This document shows, piece after piece, positions 48,001 through 64,000 of a stretch of 64,000 bases of DNA. Source of the DNA: Apostichopus japonicus (Eukaryota > Echinodermata > Holothuroidea > Aspidochirotida > Stichopodidae). The stretch spans positions 593,001 through 657,000 of the forward strand of contig NC_092569.1 in the NCBI RefSeq assembly GCF_037975245.1. Direction: 5' to 3'. The notes below the pieces were generated by a model. The model had not been told where the DNA came from, ran no database searches, and worked only from the letters and a program-made list of their open reading frames with translations. Positions within the stretch are counted from its first letter, which is position 1. Each line of letters starts with the position of its first letter. The position numbers and the translations under genes are program-made.

Positions 48001-49590
48001 TCTCGTATAAAGTACCAAGGTCCCTGTCTCTTATAGAGTACTATGGTCCCTGTCTCTTATAAAGTACCATGGTCCCTGTCTCTTATAAGTACTATGGTCC
48101 CTGTCTCTGATAAAGTACAATGGTCCCTGTCTCTTGTAAAGTACTATGGTCCCTGTCTCTTATAAAGTACCATGGCCCTGTCTCTGATAAAGTACCATGG
48201 TCCCTGTCTCTGATAAAGTACTATGGTCCCTGTCTCTTATAAAGCACTATGGTCTCATCTCTTATAAAGTACTATGGTCCCTGTCTCTTATAAAGTACCA
48301 TAGTACCTGTCTCTTATAAGTACAATGGTCCCTGTCTCTTATAAAGTACTATGGTCCCTGTCTCTTATAAGTACCATGGTCCCTGTCTCTTATAAGTACA
48401 ATGGTCCCTGTCTCTTATAAAGCACTAAGGTCCCTGTCTCTTATAAAGTACTATGGTGTCTGTCTCGTATAAAGTACCAAGGTCACTGTTTCTTATAAGT
48501 ACCATGGTCCCTGTCTCTTATAAGTACAATGGTCCCTGTCTCTTATAAAGTACTATGGTCCCTGTCTCTTATAAAGTACCATGGCCCCTGTCTCTTATAA
48601 AGCACTATGGTCCCTGCTTCTGATAAAGTACCATGGTCCCTGTCTTTTATAAAGTACTATGGTCCCTGTCTCTTAAAAAGCACTATGGTCCCTGTCACTT
48701 ATAAAGTACTATGGACCCTGTCTCGTATAAAGTACCAAGGTCCCTGTTTCTTATAAAGTACCATGGTCCCTGTCTCTTATAGAGTACTATGGTCCCTGTC
48801 TCTTATAAAGTACCATGGTCCCTGTCTCTTATAAAGTACTATGGTCCCTGTCTCTGATAAAGTACAATGGTCCCTGTCTCTTGTAAAGTACTATGGTCCC
48901 TGTCTCTTATAAAGTACCATGGCCCTGTCTCTTATGAAATACCATGGTCCATGTCACTTATGAAGTACCATGGTCCATGTCTCTTATAAAGTACTATGGT
49001 CCCTGTCTCTTATAAGGTACTATGGTCCCTGCCTCTTATAAAGTACTGTGGTCCCTGTCTCATAAAGTACTATGGTCCCTGTCTCTAATAAAGTACTACG
49101 GTCCATGTCTCTTATAAAGTACTATGGTCCCTGTCTCTTATAAGGTACTATAGTCCTTGTCTTAAAGTACCATGGCCCTGTCCCTTATAAAGTACTGTGG
49201 TCCCTGTTTCATAAAGTACTATGGTCCCTGTCTCTTATAAAGTACTACGGTCCATGTCTGTTATAAAGTACTATGGTCCCTGTCTCTTATAAAGTACTAT
49301 GGTCCCTGTCTCTTATAAAGTACAATGGTCCCTGTCTCTTATATAGTACCATGGTCCCTGTTTCTTATAAAGTACTATAGCCCCTGTCTCTAATGAAGTA
49401 CTATGGTCCCTGTCTCTGATAAAGTACAATGGTCCCGGTCTCTTATAAATTACCATGGTCCCTGTCTCCTATAAAGTTCTATAGTCCATGTCTCTTATAA
49501 GGTACCATGGTCCCTGTCTCTTATAAAGCACAATGGTCCCTGTCTCATATAGAGTACTGTGGTCCCTGTCACTTATAAGTACTATGGGCC
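45063..49590. repeat. Long minisatellite, 26-bp unit, about 170 copies
   Basis: The unit contains TCTCTTATAAAGTACTATGG followed by TCCCTG or TCCATG; some copies lose one A (TATAAGTAC). Variants are ordered in blocks: about 910 bp (35 units) from near 45.8 kb recurs near 46.75 kb with the same rare variants (TATAGAGTACTATGATCC), and a block with CTATGGTGTCTGTCTCGTAT near 47.73 kb recurs 720 bp later. The 26-bp period prevents long open frames. There are no unique spacers. Confidence 0.97.
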
Positions 49591-50650
49591 CATGTTGCGA
49601 TGCGATACTGGATAAATCATTCCCTACATGTACATGTTTTCTCAACTGCCAGATCTTCATTTCCTAGTTTGGTAAGAGAAATCCATGTTTGTTACCCACA
49701 TCAGTAAGTTAACTACGTTCCTATCTAACCTCTTCTCATGTTTTCACTGCATGTCAGTTTGGTTTGTCAGTCTTCACACGTTGGACTTCCGGAGTTTAAA
49801 CTTTTCCAGTACTTGTAATAGCACCTTCGACTCCCACTGTTCAGTGTGTCAGAATGGTTGTCCCATATATCATACAGGTCAATCATGCACTTGTAAGCAA
49901 TACGTACATAGCATAAAGCCACACTAATATATAAACCATTCAAAAAGTATTCAGCCACCTGTGACATCATCGGGTAACCTCATAGTCAGTGATGCCAGAC
50001 CAAGGTTAAGTACAGTATATAAATATTGCACCCTCCCTAGCATGACCCTGATCACAATGGAAGAGTGTATGATTAATACCTCAAAGGAAGGAATTTAGAG
50101 AATTCTGTTTAAGTTTAAATGGAACTGTGCTGTTGGCCACACTTCGTTCCGGTTCGTTGGCCGTAGACTTTCAGCGTTTCCATTCGTTCTTTACGAAGCC
50201 AACAGACAAGCAAACATATGGCAAAGTAGATTTATAACCGGTATATATATATATATATACACACATATATATTCATTGTCTCTTAAAAGTGTGTTAAATT
50301 TTCACAGTCGTTACAAAGGAATGTTCCGCAATGGATGTTACTTCCAGGTGGGATTTGTATTAACTTGGGAGTGCAAAGATATCTTTGAGATAAAAAGTGG
50401 ATTCACATTCTGGGCACTAGGATATAAGTTGAAGGGAACATTATCAGGAAATTCCATCAGTGCAGTGACAGTGTAAGTTTGAAACTTTTAACTTATTGAT
50501 AGTATATGTGGTATCCTGTATTCTTGTTTTGTCTTTGATATTATTTATAAAGCAATGAGTATAATATCAAAACTAAAAAGAAAAATAAGAAGAAAGTAGT
50601 TTGTAGTAATCAGAAGGAAATGAAGTTAATAAATATATATATGTAACTGG
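49591..50650. other. Unique DNA between two minisatellites
   Basis: No gene is recognised. A dispersed sequence ATGCGATACTGGATAAAT followed by CATTCCCT at 49600-49625 recurs at 62501-62526. A (TA)n/(AC)n tract lies at about 50241-50272. Confidence 0.4.
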
Positions 50651-50679
50651 GGATACTTATATCTCCACCTGTACACTAC

Positions 50680-52015
50680 ACTACATTATAGTATAAATAT
50701 GAACAGTATACTCTACTATTCCACACTGTATCATACTGCAATATTAAACCTATACTCAATATATAGTATAAATATGTCTACACTACACTTCTTTATAATA
50801 TAGTATTAATATGTCTACACTACACTACATTATAGTATAAATATGTCTACACTACACTACATTATAGTATAAATATGTCTTCACTACATTGTAGTATAAA
50901 TATGTCTCCACTACACTACATTATAAGTATAAATATGTCTACACTACATTATAGTATAAATATGTCTACACTACACTACATTATAGTATAAATATGTCTA
51001 CACTACACTTCATTATAGTATAAATATGTCTACACTACACTTCATTATAGTATAAATATGTCTACACTACACTACATTATAGTATTAATATGTCTACACT
51101 ACACTACATTATAGTATTAATATGTCTACACTACACTACATTATAGTATGAATATGTCTACACTACACTTCATTATAGTATAAATATGTCTACACTACAC
51201 TTCATTATAGTATAAATATGTCTACACTACACTTCATTATAGTATATGTCTACACACCACTACATTATAGTATTAATATGTCTACACTACACTACATTAT
51301 AGTATTAATATGTCTACACTACACTTCATTATAGTATAAATGTCTACACTACACTTCATTATAGTATAAGTATGTCTACACTACACTTCATTATAGTATA
51401 AATATGTCTACACTACACTTCATTATAGTATAAATATGTCTACACTACACTTCATTATAGTATATGTCTACACACCACTACATTATAGTATTAATATGTC
51501 TACACTACACTACATTATAGTATTAATATGTCTACACTACACTTCATTATAGTATAAATATGTCTACACTACACTTCATTATAGTATAAGTATGTCTACA
51601 CTACACTTCATTATAGTATAAATATGTCTACACTACACTTCATTATAGTATAAATATGTCTACACTACACTTCATTATAGTATAAATATGTCTACACTAC
51701 ACTTCATTATAGTATAAATATGTCTACACTACACTTCATTATAGTATAAATATGTCTACACTACATTATAGTATTAATATGTCTACACTACACTACATTA
51801 TAGTATTAATATGTCTACACTACACTACATTATAGCATTAATATGTCTACATTACACTACATTATAGTATTAATATGTCTACACTACACTACATTTTAGT
51901 ATAAATATGTCTACACTACATTATAGTATAAATATGTCTACACTACACTACATTATAGTATGAATATGTCTACACTACACTAAATTATAGTATAAATATT
52001 TCTAGTATATACTGT
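50680..52015. repeat. Minisatellite, 32-bp unit, about 40 copies
   Basis: The unit is TATAGTATAAATATGTCTAC followed by ACTACACTACAT, with a common variant ACTTCAT. A shortened unit reading TAGTATATGTCTACACACCA occurs at about 51240 and again at about 51458, which marks an internal duplication of about 218 bp. Degenerate copies start near 50680 and fade near 52010. Confidence 0.96.
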
Positions 52016-52019
52016 ACTA

Positions 52020-54484
52020 CCCACTGTATAGCATACTGCAATATTAAACCTACTGTGTGATCTACTAGCACCAAGTTAACCGCATGGATATTTTAAAATA
52101 TTTATGCATACAAAACCCATGCTTTAACATATTATAAACTATTGATTTATGAAAGTGTTTGATCACCTGATATACTGTATTGCTTTTTCACTCCTGTTTT
52201 AACTTGGACTGTACTGAAGCTATATGTTTAGCATACTATGTTGTGTTGCTATCAAGTAATCTGTAAAGTTCACTGCATGAGTTCAGTACTTGGAGTTAAT
52301 AAGAAATTGTAAATTAAATCTTTTCAAGTTAAGGTCACAGCAGTTAATGCACACAGCGTTCCCTTGAACCATTTGTTGAAAGCACTCAAGTCCAACAGTA
52401 GTTTTAAAATACTGTAGCTTTACTTTCAGGTCAAGTTAAAGTTGAAAGTTTACAGTCTTGTTTGAGGCCAAGGCCCCTGCACACGACTTTATAGCCTTAC
52501 CCCTGGTCATTGGTAACTTGTCGCACCTGCAAACCAAATTGTGCACAAATTCAAACAATCCCTCCTAGGGCACCACAGTGTACCACAAGTACTTTCCCCT
52601 TGGGGGGGGGGGGCGGGGAGACTTGTTATAGTGGGTAGCCACAAGACCGGTGCATGCAACTATATTTACAAGTTACATCGCAAGTCCCAAATTATCCACC
52701 TGGACGAAGGGAGGCAACTGCCGTACCCAAAGGACACAACGCAATGATCTGGCCAGAACCCGAATCTGCAACACTCTCAATGGATACTGCTGTTTGTTTG
52801 TCTGTTTCTTTGTACATTGTCTCTCAAATTATTATCTTGTATGTTTTTACTAAGTGGAATAATGAAATCTGGTATAACTATACTAGATACTGTACTGTAT
52901 AATACAGAGTTTATGCATGTACAGTAAAAACCATGCTGATCCTGCAGTACTCCCAGCTTTGTTGATGAGATCAAAAATAAGGAAATTTACTCATGCCCCC
53001 CCCCACCTCCCCCCCTTTCATTTGAAGTGATTATTAACCTTGGAAAATAATTCAACGGTGTGAAGGGATGTTAGATGGGTGGAATGACCACTATATATAT
53101 GCTCCTTTGTAAAGTGGTGTATATTTTAGAGTTTTAGACTTTATCATATTTTTTAGTGGTTTGGTAATAAATCCTATAAATAATGTTGTTAATTTAAATA
53201 CAGTGACTGGTCAACTTTTTTATCTTTCAAATAATGACAAAAACAAGTTTTTCTTAAAACTTTTCTGATAATATTTTCGCGATGTGATTGATATTACAGT
53301 ATTATGATAAAGTTTCTGGTCAATATCTTGAATCTTTTTCAATTTTGTGTATCTTCTTTCAGGTAGGTGCTCTGTTCATCCGGAGGGTTAATTCTAATCT
53401 GTTACTATGAAGCTTGAAGTTCTTGTCGATTAGCTGTTTCAGAACTAAGCAATTTGTAAGTAGTTTAATTCTATGAGCTTCGTACATACATACCAGTCTG
53501 CAATTTACAATTTATAAGTTCTCTGAGATGGTTCGGCAGGCCTGGAAATTGGTGCCCCCTGGCCAACAATCCTTTGGGGTTATGTTGTATGTTAAAATAT
53601 TTACATGCTGTGTTGCTTCCTCGAAACACATGTACCATAGTAACTCCTTCACCCACCACATCCACCTCCCCCTCCTCCCCCTCCCCCTCCCCCCTCCCCT
53701 CCCTCTCTCCCCTGCAATGTCATAAAAGTGAAGATGGTCAAATAATAGCATGTTATGTTGACTATATACTGTAGCTCTTTTTGTTATGTAAAAAAAAAAA
53801 ATATGCGTGTCTCTCAAATATATCAAGTAGTTAGAAAATGGAGAATGGGTTCTATTGTAATGCATTACTCCAGTTCTTATAAATCAAAGAAGAGCAAGAC
53901 CTTTAATCCCAGGCTGTGAAATGAACTGCCTTAATGGGAAGTGTTTAAAGATGATCAGTGTCTACTCCAGATATGCTAAATGATCAGATAATGGACATTA
54001 GTTTTGTACAAACTATGTGCGTTATGTATTTTATTGCTTTTCACAAATCCCAATGTAAAGGTACTGTATGTTCTTTGTATTTAGTTTATAATACACATTG
54101 ATCAGTCTATTTTGAATTGTATATGAAGACCTTAACGTTCATGAATTTTTCTTTGTAATGTTGAACTGTTTTCACACCAGAGAGTAATTTAATAATTTAA
54201 TTAAATTAATAGAGTAATTTATCTAGTATCACATTCACAACATGCGTAATGCAATTGCAAATTGTCCCAAGTTGCTATCAATGGAACGATGTTTAGCAGT
54301 CTTTTTTTATCTGAAGAGCCTTCAAGAATGCTACACTAACTTTGACCACTAAATTATTCCCCAGACACACTAAAATTTGGAGGCAGATAATGATGATCTT
54401 TTAAACTTTCGACACTTTTTGGTACTTTTCAGAGAAAGCAAATTTCATCTACATATATATAAGCATCACACAGAAGGAAGCAAG
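52020..54484. other. Upstream region of the Src-family kinase gene
   Basis: It should include the promoter and non-coding first exon of the kinase, but neither can be located. It contains a G-run (about 52603-52618), C-runs (about 52997-53016) and a pyrimidine tract at 53655-53712. Confidence 0.4.
53655..53712 (-). repeat. C/T-only tract with G-quadruplex potential on the minus strand
   Basis: The + strand is almost purely C and T with repeated CCCC/CCC runs (CTCCCCCTCCCCCTCCCCCC and CTCCCCTCC). The - strand therefore has many closely spaced G-runs. It lies about 0.8 kb upstream of the kinase start codon. Confidence 0.75.
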
Positions 54485-63566
<9,082 letters not shown>

Positions 63567-64000
63567 GTAAAGTATATCTCCTTTCTGAGGCTTGGAATTT
63601 TGATCCTGCCCAATTAATGTGAACTTACAGACTTAAGACATTCATGTACCAGAAGAAGTGTTTGTAGCATTAATGGAGGGATATGCTGGTGGCTTACAAT
63701 GTAAGACTATATTAAAAAAAGAAAATATTCCTCTGGTAGTCAAAAACATGGAGAGATATTTGTTAATAGTTGAATAGGTTGCTTGGGTCAACTTGCCGAT
63801 GCAAGTGGCTAGCTATCTTCTGCCTTTAGTGTTCCTCTAGAATGAAATGTTCTTGTTACCAGTGTCGACCCTTGATATGATACCATGGGGTGCACATCTG
63901 GAACCAGGTATTCTAAGGGGGGGGGGGGTGTTGAAGCTGACTTCCCATGTAGGCATGGAGAAGGGGGGTCTCGGAGCATTGTTCCTCATGTCTAAACACA
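63567..64000 (+). other. Kinase intron 6, start
   Basis: The intron begins GTAAAG and runs off the window. It has a G-run at about 63917-63928. No further exon is present. Confidence 0.7.

Noticed and set aside
45063-49590. CRISPR-like regular repeats
   Set aside because: The 26-bp units are contiguous without unique spacers, and the window is plainly eukaryotic.
53471-53865. Open frames across the pyrimidine tract
   Set aside because: Low-complexity Pro/Ser/Leu or Gly/Arg-rich translation caused by the C/T tract, with no start or splice support.

Overview
This is a eukaryotic (animal) genomic window. Two host genes with GT-AG introns are interrupted by large blocks of satellite, minisatellite and transposon DNA in an AT-rich background. 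The genes are a Src-family tyrosine kinase (5' part only, + strand) and a small dual-specificity phosphatase of the DUSP23 type (- strand). Together with Ty3/gypsy, jockey/CR1-like LINE and tRNA-derived SINE remnants, they point to a marine invertebrate. An echinoderm or another invertebrate deuterostome seems most likely, but the species cannot be fixed from sequence alone.

Layout. 1-2.2 kb: featureless AT-rich DNA. 2.2-2.9 kb: a 33-bp minisatellite, one isolated monomer of the satellite found further right, and a tRNA-like SINE head. 4.0-4.1 kb: a small foldback element. 4.1-23.6 kb: a near-continuous satellite array of about 60 monomers (319 bp, with 309- and 325-bp variants), with nested higher-order repeats. 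23.7-25.8 kb: a degenerate LINE split by a palindromic insertion. 25.8-27.2 kb: minus-strand SINE heads, another LINE scrap and a run of strong hairpins. 27.2-31.5 kb: no recognisable gene.

31.5-39.5 kb: the DUSP23-like gene, two coding exons on the - strand, 159 codons. Its single coding intron contains a complete 6,667-bp Ty3/gypsy retrotransposon in the same orientation. The element has identical 175-bp LTRs, a 4-bp target duplication, a primer-binding site, a polypurine tract, intact gag and pol, and a canonical -1 frameshift heptamer (GGGAAAC) exactly in the gag frame. Everything indicates a very recent insertion.

39.6-54.4 kb: no confident gene. It holds a short miRNA-like hairpin, a SINE fragment, a 4.5-kb minisatellite of 26-bp units and a 1.3-kb minisatellite of 32-bp units. 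54.5-64 kb: six coding exons of the Src-family kinase: myristoylation and palmitoylation N-terminus, SH3, SH2, linker and the glycine loop of the kinase domain. The rest of the kinase lies beyond the right edge. The second half of the last SH3 exon, with its splice donor, has been tandemly copied three more times in the following intron.

The two host genes show no functional link in the sequence; each stands alone. The main interest lies in the fresh gypsy insertion, the partial exon duplication and the architecture of the satellite and foldback DNA.
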